64,000 bases of DNA from Casuarina equisetifolia. Its lineage: Eukaryota > Streptophyta > Magnoliopsida > Fagales > Casuarinaceae. The translations under genes were made by a program, and so were the position numbers. The stretch is taken from the NCBI GenBank assembly GCA_028551475.1, contig CM052355.1, forward strand, positions 2,728,001-2,792,000, read 5' to 3'. Below the pieces are notes generated by a model. That model saw only the letters and a list, made by a program, of their open reading frames with translations. It was not told where the DNA came from and did not search any database. Positions 23,690 to 34,700 of this stretch are shown here, piece by piece. Positions within the stretch are counted from its first letter, which is position 1. Each line of letters begins with the position of its first letter.

Positions 23690-24020
23690 ATAATGCCTTC
23701 GAGACAAATTTCAAATGAAATCTTATAATAATATTTAAATATAAAAATTATCTTTTTAACTCATAAGTTAATTTTGAATTTGATTGTAAACCTATTTCTA
23801 ATGCAATATTAGAGCTAAAGTTAATCTCTTTTAATTTATGTTTAACTTTGAGTCTATTTAATATGCTTAATATGCAAAAGTATTCATTCCATCTTATTTA
23901 ATCTTGAACCTATAATATTTTTAGTGCGTGTAAAAATATTAAGGACAAAAGTTTCACATAAAAAATAATTATTTATTAATGCCTAAATGTAAAAATTAAC
24001 CTCTTAATTAGTTTTTTAGT
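23690..24020 (+). mobile_element. Possible third LTR/TRIM relic
   Basis: The text 'gcaatattagagc' at about 23805-23817 resembles a degenerate tRNA-Met primer-binding site. AT-rich similar stretches near 23740 and 23985 could be decayed LTRs. Weak support. Confidence 0.3.
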
Positions 24021-24246
24021 TAAATTTGGAACTTTCTAAGTCAGTGTTTTTCCAATACCATCTTGACATTCATTATAGCAAACAAAATCATTAAAGGATC
24101 AGGAGGGTGAATTGGAATAATAAGGGGAGGCAACAGTAAGTTCTATAAATTTCATATAAATGATAAATTTGAAATATAATTATTAGGATGTCGTAAATTA
24201 TTAGATAAGTGGAAGCAGTAACGTATCTCCTAAATAGTAGTGCATC

Positions 24247-24539
24247 TGTTACGGGCCTAAGTGTAGGCCCGTACCCAGGCCCATGGTTTATTAGGTAGGC
24301 TTGTCTTTATATTCCCTTATTGTAAATGTGGAAGGGGTCGATGAATGAATTTGAAACTTTCCCTTCAAGGTTTCTCTGTTATCCTCCTTCAATGGAGAAC
24401 CATTATCCCTCACGGTTCATGGCTCCCATGAACCCATATCCACCCCAAGTGGTTTCTAACCACTCAAAGGTTCCTTTTAATGGCCCAACTCTTCCCACAT
24501 CTCTGCAGGGTACCGTTACGTTCTACCAGGAACGTAACA
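24247..24539. mobile_element. Solo LTR (293 bp) with 5-bp target-site duplication
   Basis: The segment begins TGTTACGG and ends CGTAACA, the inverted TG...CA termini expected of an LTR. It is flanked on both sides by the direct repeat GCATC (24242-24246 and 24540-24544). This is the classic product of LTR-LTR recombination after a full element inserted. Perfect flanks and termini argue for a fairly recent event. The 96-codon plus-strand frame crossing the right part is incidental. Superfamily cannot be assigned without the internal region. Confidence 0.88.
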
Positions 24540-24544
24540 GCATC

Positions 24545-26423
24545 TATGAGTCATTCAAGAGTAGCCATTTTCAAGCAGCTTTGCCGACCAATTACCAACT
24601 TGTGGACAACCGGTAATCGACTTGTATCTACATGTCACATCCAACAATTTCGGAAAGTTGGTTGAAAAGTAGACTATCTCTCGGGACGGGACCAGCCTGT
24701 AATCAACTGGGGTTTTAGTGCCTTCGTGTCTAGTTAGGCCGAGCCCAACCTGGATTTTGTGCACTAAATTTTCTGCTAATGATTCAACAGATGCATCGAA
24801 GGCATTATAGTCCTATATTTTGCAGAATTCTTCTAGCAGAACTAACGCAATGAATAATGGTCCCTAATTCTGTCCAGTGAGCCCCCTTCCTTCTCTGCCC
24901 TTTCACTACGTAGTCAAAGCCTTTACAGTAACCTGCCAAGAGAGAAGTTCCTTTTTCCATCAAAATTAGCATTCACAAGTGCTTAAAGGAAGAACAAATG
25001 CCTACCTACAACTTCTTCTTTATGCTTAGTATACTGGGTAATATTAAGAATAACAGTTTCACATCAAGCACATGCGATCTGTAACAACATTTGAATATAA
25101 ACTTGGTCTTCATTGTTCTTAAACTTTGGGATTTTTCCAACAAATACCTATTGATATACCTTAAAACTGTGGCATAAAAAAGATATCTTTGACCTTGAGC
25201 TCGAAAGGGAAGACAAGAAAATAAAGTGGCTGGATGATGACTAGGAACTTGACACCTCATATGGACAACGATTGAAAAAAAAAAAAAACATAAGATGGTG
25301 AAGTGTCTTTTTCTCTCTCAATTTTCATCTTTGCCATGGATCAAAACAAGAAAAGTATTCACCTATCACATTATTCGCATAAATTTCCTAGATGCTAATG
25401 GTTTTCGTAATTATTTAGATTGCTGTGGATATCCATGTGCTTTGACTTAATAGGAAAGAAGAGTAGATTTTGCTTTTAGGAAAGTTCTATTTTGACTAAA
25501 GTCTTCCACAATTTTATTCTATTTTGAGATCTTTAAAACCATAAGTCTAATTTATGGAAATATTTATTTATTTTTCCAATTAACCAAGTTAATAAAACAT
25601 AAATGGTTTTGTCACATCATATACCATATGTTAAAAGGTTAAAATTATTATATTTACTTGAATAAAAAATAAATTGAAGAGTGGTTACAGTCAATTCTTA
25701 CACAAGGGATGACTTAGTTGTCTATCATTATCACATCATATACTATATGTTAAAAAGTTAAACATTATTACATTTACCTAAATAAAAAATGAATTGGAAA
25801 GTGGTGGCAATCAATTCTTAACACAAGGGATGACTTAGTTGGCTATCATTATCACACCTAATCACTTGAGATGACTTAAAAGGGCCACCCAAAGATATTA
25901 GATGGCTTATAAAACTCCTTTTTTTTTTTCTTCTAGTAGATGTGACTTTAATCTCATTATTGGAGGCTTGATACATAAAGGACATTTTCTTTTTATGAAG
26001 ATAAAGATCAAAAAGGTGACTTAAATCAAGCTTTCTATTCCTAGTTTTTTAGTTTAATGAAAACATTAAGTTTATATACATACAACATGTTATGTGACAA
26101 AAAGAGCTAGGTAAACTAAAAAGATTAATATCACAATCTATTTTATGCACCAATTCTTTTACTTAGCAAACAAGAGATTATAGTTGTTTTTGGTTTAATA
26201 GCTCAAGTGAAGTTGTTAGGAAATCCCAACTTAAATGTTTAAGTTTAAGACATTAACCTCCTCTTTATCAACCTAACCAAAAATAAAAAATAAAAAAAAT
26301 GAGGAAAAAAACAATAGTGTATGATTTCTAAATATTCAAGGCAATGCTGTTCAAACACAAATACTACAAGTAAACACTTAAAAATGACAGCTAATATGTG
26401 GTCATGTGAGTTGCAAGCTATTA
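24545..26423. other. AT-rich intergenic DNA
   Basis: No gene was recognised. It contains a two-copy tandem repeat at 25612-25858 and A- and T-runs. The frames lack motifs. Confidence 0.5.
25612..25858. repeat. Two-copy tandem repeat, unit about 119-128 bp
   Basis: Copy 1 (25612-25730) and copy 2 (25731-25858) both run from 'tcacatcatata' through 'aagggatgacttagttg' to 'ctatcattatcaca', with scattered differences. Confidence 0.85.
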
Positions 26424-26897
26424 TGTTATGTGCTTGGGCCATTGAATGTGTAAGCATACTAAACACAATAAAATTAATCCAATCCTTAGAGTCTCAACCT
26501 TTTTTTATCTATGGTGACCGGTTGTTAGGAAAGTTTAGAGATTCAAACAAGTTTGGATAAGATGTAAATCTTGGCTACAAAAGAGTTCTAGTTACCAATT
26601 ACATTCAATATGCCCATTTATTGAAACCATCTCCTACCTATGGACATTTGCTAGCTACAAGTAGAGTCTCTATCCACTTATCCTACTACTCCAAGATAGA
26701 TGATGAGACTAGTCCATGCTTGCCAACCAAGAGCTTTTATGTGTACTTGATACAAAGTTAGACAAAACAAAGTCATTTGTGCTTTGTTTTATCAAACCCA
26801 TGTTGTTTGAATGCAAGACTTGCCCACTACTTCAGTACAACACTCACCTTCAAAAGATGGTTCACTCAGTTTCCTTATTAGCCTAGCTAGCACTTAT
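26424..26897 (-). repeat. 3' LTR of a decayed LTR retrotransposon
   Basis: About 474 bp, similar along its length to 30168-30637 in the same orientation. Shared pieces include 'tacaaaagagttcta', 'accaagagct', 'gtcatttgtgctt' and 'acttcagtacaacactc'. Plus-strand ends are TGTTATGTGC and about CACTTATG. The two copies have diverged substantially, so the insertion is old. Confidence 0.75.
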
Positions 26898-27301
26898 GTG
26901 GCTTATGATCTTAGCACATCTCCCTAGATGGAGGAGACCTTGTCCCCATTGTTGAAGAGTGGGAACTAAGCTCAAATTTAGTGGGCATTCTCCTAAGTGG
27001 CATCAGTTGACAACCACTATTTCCAATGCATTAAAACCCTTACCTTCTTTTTTTAGCCTTCATTTCTAGATAGCTTATGGTTTTGGCTTACCTTTAAGTT
27101 CTTTAGTAGAAAAGTTAGGTAATTCTATTTCAAATGGGTTAGTAAACCCCACAAACTTCTTTACATCAAGATGTGGAAAACATAATGGAGTTTGCACCCT
27201 TTAGGAAGCTTTAGTTTATATGCAACTTGCATGACTCTTTGTAATACCTTAAACAATCTTCAAAACTTAGGGTTTTAAGCATTTTTCAAACTACAAGGGT
27301 T

Positions 27302-27340
27302 GACTAACGATATGGACTAACGATATGGACTAACGATATG
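27302..27340. repeat. 13-bp minisatellite, three perfect copies
   Basis: GACTAACGATATG is repeated three times head to tail at the integrase end of the decayed gypsy relic. Confidence 0.95.
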
Positions 27341-28930
27341 GTTATAGTTTAGGACATACTTAGTCTCCTAACTGAAATTCAATTTCTCTCTTCTTAAGGT
27401 CATAATGCCTTTTCATTCGTCTCTATGCAGGTGATTCCTCATGTCCTTAAGTATGTTATCCTTATTCCTTAAAGTTTGATTAATGACTTCAGATTTTGTA
27501 AACCTTGCTACATGAAAAAAGTAAAGTGGTGGTTTTCAACTAAATACAACTTCAAAAGAAGACATTTGAATGCTTAAAATTAAACTATAGTTATATTTCG
27601 CCCATGCGAACCACTAAGTCCAAATATGTGATGCATTTGAGATCATAAAAAATTACAAGAACATATTTTTAAAGATAAGAACAAAATATTGTACTCATAA
27701 GGGTTCAAAAAGTAGATAGGAATTGAATAAATCAAATTGCTTTACCAAAAACTCATTATGCTTATGGTAAACCCTAAATGGCTTTTTTTTTTCATATCTC
27801 CTTCTTTCATTTGAATTTGATAACATCCAACTCAAAAGTCTAACTTAGAGAATATCATTGTTCTATTAAGTTCATTCAATAGCTTATCTACTATAGGTAT
27901 GGAAAAAATTATCTTTTATAGTTTTCTTATTCAACTCTTTATAATCTACACACAAATATCTAAACTCATCTTGTTTGTTAACTAACAAGACTAATGAAAA
28001 GAATGAATTGGTGTTGGGTTACACTACACACAAATCTAGTAGGTCTTTAACTACTCATTCAGTTTTGAAAGTTTTAGTAAATGGGTATTAACATAGGGGT
28101 ACAAATACAAGCATACTAATATCACCTAACCCAGATCCTTTAAGACAATTCTATGCTTTTGGGCCCATTTAAGAGGCACGCCTCCAGGCTCTTTGAATAG
28201 GTCCATATAGTTCTCCAACATGACATTACCTTTTTCTCCTTTGACTAAACCATCTCGGTTTTCACCCTTGACTAGGCTTGACTAGAGAAAGGTGATGTGA
28301 AGTAAGACACCTTGTCTTTCTTTGGCAATGGTTTGCCTCATTTGTTCATCACTAATCAATCAATTAGCTACTACTTACTTTCTTTTAGCACCACTTTTTT
28401 GCCCTTAACATTAAAGTCCATTCTTAACTTCTCAAAATTCAAAAGAATCAAACTTAGTTTCTTTAGCCATTATGAAATAATATAATAGAAGAAATAAATC
28501 TAAATAGAAGGTTACTCCTTGTAACGCTACTCTTACCCTAATGTAGTAGCCAACACTTCATGATACTGTCTCCATTAGCTATCTATGCATTAAAGTTTTC
28601 TTCCTTATTTGATTTAAGCATGATCTTCTTTGTTATTCAAACACTAAGGAAATTGTAAGAATTTCTAAAGTCCACCAAAATTTGAGTTTGGACTTAGGCA
28701 ACCCTTATTTCCTTATTAATTGCATGGTTTGTGGAAAAAGAGTGCCATGGATAATGTTAATTGATATCTTGAGTTGTTCCTTTCTACCTTCACCTTTGGA
28801 CTTGGTCACACTTCCTTCCACTAGGTCAAGTTTGAATTTGGAATGCTACGCTCCTTTTAGCATGAATAAGTTCTTTCACATATGCCTTGGCTTAAACTGT
28901 TTATCATAGTTGAAGCACAAGCTTTTCACC
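27330..28930 (-). pseudogene. Ty3/gypsy gag-pol relic (zinc knuckle, protease, RT, integrase tail)
   Basis: Seen on the minus strand in shifting frames. A degraded zinc knuckle starts CFNYDKQF (about 28900). A protease-like ILVDFRNSYNFLS (about 28650-28690) has lost the catalytic DSG. A stretch reading DFNVKGKKVVLK (about 28390-28430) marks the usual protease-RT linker. RT motifs FSLVLLVNK and CVDYKELNKKTI (about 27920-28010) and FSKLD with QIQMKEGD (about 27800-27870) follow. The integrase C-terminus reads MKRHYDLKKREIEFQLGD (about 27360-27415). RT runs almost directly into the integrase end, so RNase H and the integrase core have been deleted. Multiple stops; non-functional. Confidence 0.8.
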
Positions 28931-29109
28931 TTCCTTTGTACCAATTTAGACAAGGTTTAATCACTTCACTGGTCAACTTGCAACCAATGTTGACACATCT
29001 TCAGTTTTAGATAGAATTAAAACTCAAATTGATTGGTTATGGGTTTCATAGAGTCAACGTAAATTGAAGGCCAAAGACAATGTGGAAGGTTAACTTGCTT
29101 AGACATCTA

Positions 29110-30000
29110 TCCTTCAAACCAGTGGTAAAAAAATGTAATTTGATGCTTAAGAAATCATAGTTTAAAATTCAACAAATATTTGAAAAAAATAAAACTTTTT
29201 CTTAAAAGGAAATATCCATGTAAATCTAGTGCATTCATTTATGAAAATAGCACAATATAAAATTTTTGACATGATTTTATAGGCAAAGGTCTTTATAAAT
29301 TACTATGTATTGTCTTAAAAGGTGCAAGTGATTTATAAGATGACTTTGAAAAGGTAAATAATTGCTTTTATTTTCTAGACATATTGTACATGTCTTAGGA
29401 ATAGATCATTTTTATTTTATAAGATTCTATTTTTGTAAATGCCTTAGTATTTGTAGGTTTAAGTGTCATAGTCTTCTATGCCACGTTTTGTTGTCTATTG
29501 ATTCTTGATGTAAAGAAAAATATGCTTGTATTCTAGATCTCTTCAATAGTATCTTTTGAGAGTTTAGATCCTTAACAATAAAGGAAGTCTTATCAAGTAT
29601 ATTTAGACTAGAATAGTCATTTGTTAGTTTAAATATTGAGAGTAAGTTTTGTTTTATTGCAAGAGCAACAAAAACTGAATTAAAGTATAGTCTTCCATTT
29701 CTTAAGTTAACTAATCTAATATAAGTTAATAAAATGTGTTGCCCATTTCCTATTATTATAGAGTTTGATCCAACATACTTTGAGAATGATGATAAACTAC
29801 TTGTGGTGTTGGCAATATGTGCAGAAGCTCTTGAATCGTTTATCCAACCTTCACTCTTTTGCTCATTGGCATGTAAAGCAACCAATGCTTTAGGCATATG
29901 TTTTTGGTTGAAAGGTATGATCAAATATTCTCCAATATTCTAACATTGCATGACATTTCTTTCCACAAATTTGACACGAAATAATAGGTGGTATTATATT
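29110..30000 (-). pseudogene. Ty1/copia gag-pol fragment inside the gypsy element
   Basis: On the minus strand a zinc knuckle CQICGKKCH (about 29955-29990) is followed by a 152-codon open stretch (29466-29924). This reads WINDSRASAHIANTTSSLSSF, the copia protease region with D-S-G changed to D-S-R, and ends WHRRL, the gag-pre-integrase signature. Downstream, broken frames give FSKSSYKSLAPFKTIHSNL and related integrase text to about 29110. No copia LTRs were found beside it. Confidence 0.8.
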
Positions 30001-30167
30001 TTGGCCACTATTGTTGCACAAGTGAACAACCACTGAGAGCTGTTGCACAGCATCAAATAACTCCTCAATCTTTCAATTGATGTCACCATCACAATAGTTC
30101 AAGTCTGCCTCCGGTCGTTCCCACCTTCCTTCGGCCATTTCTGATTCGTCGAGCTTTAATATCCTGT

Positions 30168-30637
30168 TGTTACATGCTTGGGTCACCGAACGCATAATTG
30201 GGCCATACAGGGTAAAATCACTCCAATCCGTGGAGTCTAGACCTTTCTAACCCATGGTGATTAGTCATTAGGAGAGTTTGGAGATTCAAATGAGTTTGGT
30301 TGAAATGGGAATCCATTTCACTGCAAATGCAAAATAAGTCTTGGTTACAAAAGAGTTCTAGATACCTATTACATTCAACTTACCCGTTTATTTAACCCGT
30401 CTCCTACTTACGCTAAAAGGCTAGTCTCTGTGCACTTGTCCTACCATTCCAAGACAACCGTTGAGACCACTCCGCAGTTGCCGACCAAGAGCTGTTGCGA
30501 GTACTCAATACAGAACTAGACAGAACAGAGTCATTTGTGCTTTTGTTTTAACAGACTCTCCCTCTACTTCAGTACAACACTCGCATTGAAAGAGATGGTT
30601 GACTCAATGTCCTTTGCTAGCCCAGTTGGCGCTTACA
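30168..30637 (-). repeat. 5' LTR of the decayed LTR retrotransposon
   Basis: About 470 bp, partner of 26424-26897. In minus-strand sense it begins TGTAAGCGCC and ends CATGTAACA, followed by a weak tRNA-Met-like primer-binding site (GATATTAAAGC). Confidence 0.75.
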
Positions 30638-31622
30638 TTCAATACCTTTATGTTCGCAACAGAATCTATGCGCACATATTCTAAAAGTATATACTCTCCA
30701 ATGGGTCCTACTATGTGACTGTATTGAGTTACAATCATTGTTAGATAATAGCATCATGAAACATGTGTGATATGATGTCGTGGCATCCTCTTCCTCAATT
30801 ATTGCCCGGTTTAAATTATGTAACTTTTCTGTGCGTTGGTAATTTTTGGTTGTTCCCGCCCAAAATAATCCTGTTTGGAGAAAAAAACAAAAGAACATTT
30901 ATAGCGAAACAAAGCGGAACCGACATGGAAATCCAGAGACTGCACTTGCCAGGGATATCGATGGACCACACCACAGACAAAACATTCTAATCCGGAGTGA
31001 GTGGCTGTGCACGTGAGCAGCTACGTGGCATGGTTCCCCCCTCACGCGTGGCCTTCGGAGGGGTTTCAACAGTAACAGAAGTTAATAAAACCGTAGCGTT
31101 CGGACCTCAAGTCGATCTTCCAATCCAATTAAGAAAAGCGGGTCATCGGAATTTTTCGCGAACGTGTGACAGGTGGCCCTCCTTTCCCACGTGAGCGGGC
31201 GTCACCATCAAGGGAGGCCAGTAACCCCCACTCTCACTCCCTAGAGCGTGCATCCCCAAAACTCCAATCTTTCCCCTTTTTTCGATTTTTTAAACATTAA
31301 TGATGAGACACGCGCGAGGATGGCCGTGGAGTAATTTATGCGGAGTCAAGAGTGGACATGGGACATGGTGGAAGATGAGGTCCACCGGGGGGGGATTTAT
31401 CAAAAGCTCAATCCGCTCATGGATTATGAGACGTGTCACGCAAGAAATTAGCAGCGGGACAGCAGTTGGTTTGTACGAGGCGGAAGTCAGCTTTAACGGA
31501 CCAATGGCCACCTTTGATTGTTCGCATTTAAATCCTCCTCCCTGATGGAGAAAGATGTAGCAGAAAAAGACCGTACTTTGTGGGTAAGTTTATCAAGTCT
31601 CCTGTGGTTCTATGTGACGGTT

Positions 31623-31673
<51 letters not shown>

Positions 31674-31799
31674 CTATCTAACACACTCCCAACGGTTTTG
31701 GAGGCCTTCTTCCTACCGCAGACACGCACACAAAGTGAGAGAGAGAGAGAGAGAGAGGGGTTCGGTTGGTCTGCGGGGTTGTCTGGTTTGCTGTCGCGA
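30638..31799 (+). promoter_or_regulatory. Upstream region of the MBD-like gene, rich in ACGT elements
   Basis: No gene is supported here. Two palindromic CACGTG G-boxes lie at 31010-31015 and 31188-31193, an ACGTGG core at 31023-31028, and CGCG-type motifs near 31042 and 31307. An AG tract (31628-31671) and a second GA tract (about 31738-31757) lie just before the ATG, probably in the 5' leader, where GA repeats often bind BPC-type factors. Functional use is inferred. Confidence 0.5.
31628..31671 (+). repeat. AG dinucleotide repeat in the probable 5' leader of the MBD-like gene
   Basis: About 21 AG units, followed 65 bp later by a shorter GA run. Located 130-170 bp upstream of the start codon at 31800. 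Confidence 0.9.
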
Positions 31800-34700
31800 A
31801 TGGAGAAGGAAGCACAAGGTGAAGCCCAGGAGGAGGTTCTTTCAGTAGAGCTCCCAGCTCCTTCTGCTTGGAAGAAATTGGTCTCTCTCTCTCTCTCTCT
31901 CTACAAAGAAATACTTGTACTTCGTTGTTTTTGGTTGTCGGCTTTCTTCAAATTTCATGTTCTGTTGTGTTAGTCGGTTAAGCTTGATGTCTGGGATTTG
32001 CTTGTTTCAGGCCACTGCCCTGTTTTAGGTGGTGGAATTTTGCCTTTCAGGAGAGTTATGTCCTGGAATTTGGTTGCTTACGTTGTTGTTGTTTTTTTTT
32101 TTTTTTTTGTGGGAAGGTCAGGGCTTTTAGATGGATTTTGTGGCACTGTGAATGATCTTTTGTTGAGGGTTTGCTTGCAAATTTGTTAATTTGTTTGCTT
32201 TTTCAATTTTAATATTTTGAACTTTTGCCCCTTCTCAGGCTGACTAAGAATTTTTTTTCCGGTTTCTTATAGTGCGGAATTTTTTTATTTTTTATTTTTG
32301 GGCTGAAAATTGGGTTTTAGAGAAGAAGAAATTTTAATCAGAATTTATTGGAAATTGCTGCTCTCTTGACAGAAACTTAATTTGTTGCCTATATCTGGAT
32401 TGTGCATTGGCTACTATGGTTTGGCTTTAGCGATTTCTTTATTGGCTTAAAGTTGGATACTTTAGCTTATAAACTTTGTGAACCACGTTGCTTTGTCGGT
32501 GCTGCACTTTGTTTTTAAGCAGAAATCGGCTTCGAGAGTATCAGGAAAGCAATTAGAAGGTTTTTCATAGCGTTTGTGAGGAAAACTGAAATTGAATTGG
32601 GTGACTGGTAACTTTTTTGAAGGACCTGTTATGATATAATTCTGGAAATGCAGCAAGTAGCGTACAAGCATGTGAAATTATTGCTGTCTTTAACATGAAA
32701 TAGAGAGGGGGAAAGTTCCATTAACTCTGTTTTCGGAACTTAATACTGCCCTGAATTACCGGTCAGAGCCAATTTCTTAGTTTGGATTTTTTCTTTTGTT
32801 TATTATTGCTATGATGTTTGGCTTCACTAACTAATTCTTTACCTTTAAGGTTTTGACATGTGATTTAGTCAATCTAAAATATTCGGTCCTTTGCTTCAAT
32901 TAATTCTGAAAGAATATGATAAGAAACTAAATGTTTGCAGTTCCTTAATATAAGTAATGCTTCTAGGATTGCCTAATACACAGTTAAATTGCTTGAATGT
33001 AACTCCGAAAGGACCACCTGTTCCCTTTCTTGTGAGCCCATAGTTTTTTAGTTATTGATAATAATGTTTCTTTTGTTTTTTGAATTTTAGACACAGAGCC
33101 TGTTGAGCCTCTGAGGGGCATTGAAGTGAAAATACAAGTGCATCAGCCATGATTAGGATGGAGGACAACCCTTTGACTTGCCTGTTTACTACGATTCCTA
33201 TATCTTAATTGCCAAATAGGATCCAGATGCTCTTAGGAAATGAAAACAAGATAGGTTTTGGATTCAGTAACCCTCCTTATGTCCTTATGGACTGATTTTA
33301 GTCTTTTCTGAGTATAGTTTTCTCTGACTTGAAGCCATTGGTGACCTAGCCATCCTCCATATATTAGGCATTTAGGGCCAAGTGCATGGGATGATGCTTC
33401 TATTGATATGCTTAAAGCTCAAGAAGGGTCTGTGTAAACTGCCAGCAGAGCAGCATCGAGGGGTGCTGCCTTATATGCAAAATGGTCCAGTGATAAGAAA
33501 TTGTAGTATGCTGCTCTGTAGGATTTGCTGTTATCACGTTCTTGGATCTCTATTTTTCCATCAATATTCGGCTTGGGATTTTTTAAGTCAACGGGTATTA
33601 AATTCATTCTGTATCATAATCTAGAGTCAGAAACATGTACTGAGCTCTGGTCTTATGCTTTGTGATGTCATACTCTAAAACCAAGGATTTAGAAGTTATA
33701 TTTTTCCTCAAAGGCTTTCCTCCAATTGCCTTTGAACGCTTTGTGATATATGGATGTCAATATATTGTTTTTCAGCTCTGTTGGAATCTTGAAAATCTTT
33801 TACTCTTGATCCCTTTTGAACTACTTATACTAAATAGGTTGCTGTTTCCATGTGAAATGTTATAATATATAGAAGATGGAAAGAAGTGTGTGCACCGTAT
33901 TAGTTAGCATCGTTTATTCACCCTAGCACAATGAACTAAATGATTATATATGGAAGAGAAACTTTGTTTTTGACATATGTTTTTCTTTTCTTAAGTTCTT
34001 CTCAATTAAGTTTTAAAGGTTTTTAGTGCTTTTCAAGGATCTTCATTTTGTTGCTACATCTTAACATGGTGGTGGGAATAAGCAGCATGATGTTAATTCC
34101 TAGCATACCAAGGGTTGACATGGGTCCCAGTAGCTAGTGTGCATCTCAACATAACTTGTTTGTCGAGGATGTTAGCAGTAGAATGAGGATAACATCCAAA
34201 TTCTACGTATGCTGGATGATTTAACGAGACATTTTGCCTGGAGTTTTGGTATGATCTGGCATTCATTGTGTTGTCTGGCAAAAACTGTTTTCCCTAGCAA
34301 ACTAATACAAATGGGCTTTGGCATTAATGGGTATTTTTTGTTTTTGTTTCCTGTGTGTTTTTTAGAGTTGATGGTGTAGGGTTTTAAATGAATAGCTTAT
34401 CCTTTAGCTACACTAGTTGAGAGCTGGTGTTTCTCTTCCCTTGTCTACTTTGCAACGGAATATCATGCCACTCAAAAACAGGCTGTTCTTATGTTGTCTC
34501 TAGAAGAGTCAACACATCCTATGGATGATGTCCTTTTTACTGGATGTGTAAATGCTCTGTTAATTTGTGAGAATCTAAAAGGGAATCTTGTATAAAATGG
34601 AGTTCTGTATTAATGACTACTCCAATCATTTATGCTTTTTCCCTGCATTGTAGTTGATTATCACGGTTTAGTGCATCTTAACAGAAGACACTCCACTCGC

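Larger units (their letters stand above)
26424..30637 (-). mobile_element. Decayed LTR retrotransposon, Ty3/gypsy backbone with an inserted Ty1/copia fragment
   Basis: Two direct repeats of about 470 bp bound a 4.2-kb minus-strand element. Reading from the right LTR, a degenerate primer-binding site (about 30153-30165) is followed by a gag start (30145, MAEGRWERPE). Next come a Ty1/copia zinc-knuckle, gag-pre-integrase and integrase piece (about 29110-30000). Then follow Ty3/gypsy zinc-knuckle, protease, RT and integrase-end relics (about 27330-28930). All frames carry stops and shifts, and most RNase H and integrase sequence is missing. No matching target-site duplication was found. Non-autonomous and long inactive. 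Confidence 0.75.

Noticed and set aside
24326-24616. 96-codon plus-strand frame
   Set aside because: It crosses the right end of the solo LTR at 24539, so it mixes element and flank.
31518-31973. 151-codon plus-strand frame with Arg/Glu repeats
   Set aside because: The AG microsatellite creates the repeats; only the [10 protein letters not shown] part (from 31800) is coding as exon 1 of the MBD gene, ending at 31880.
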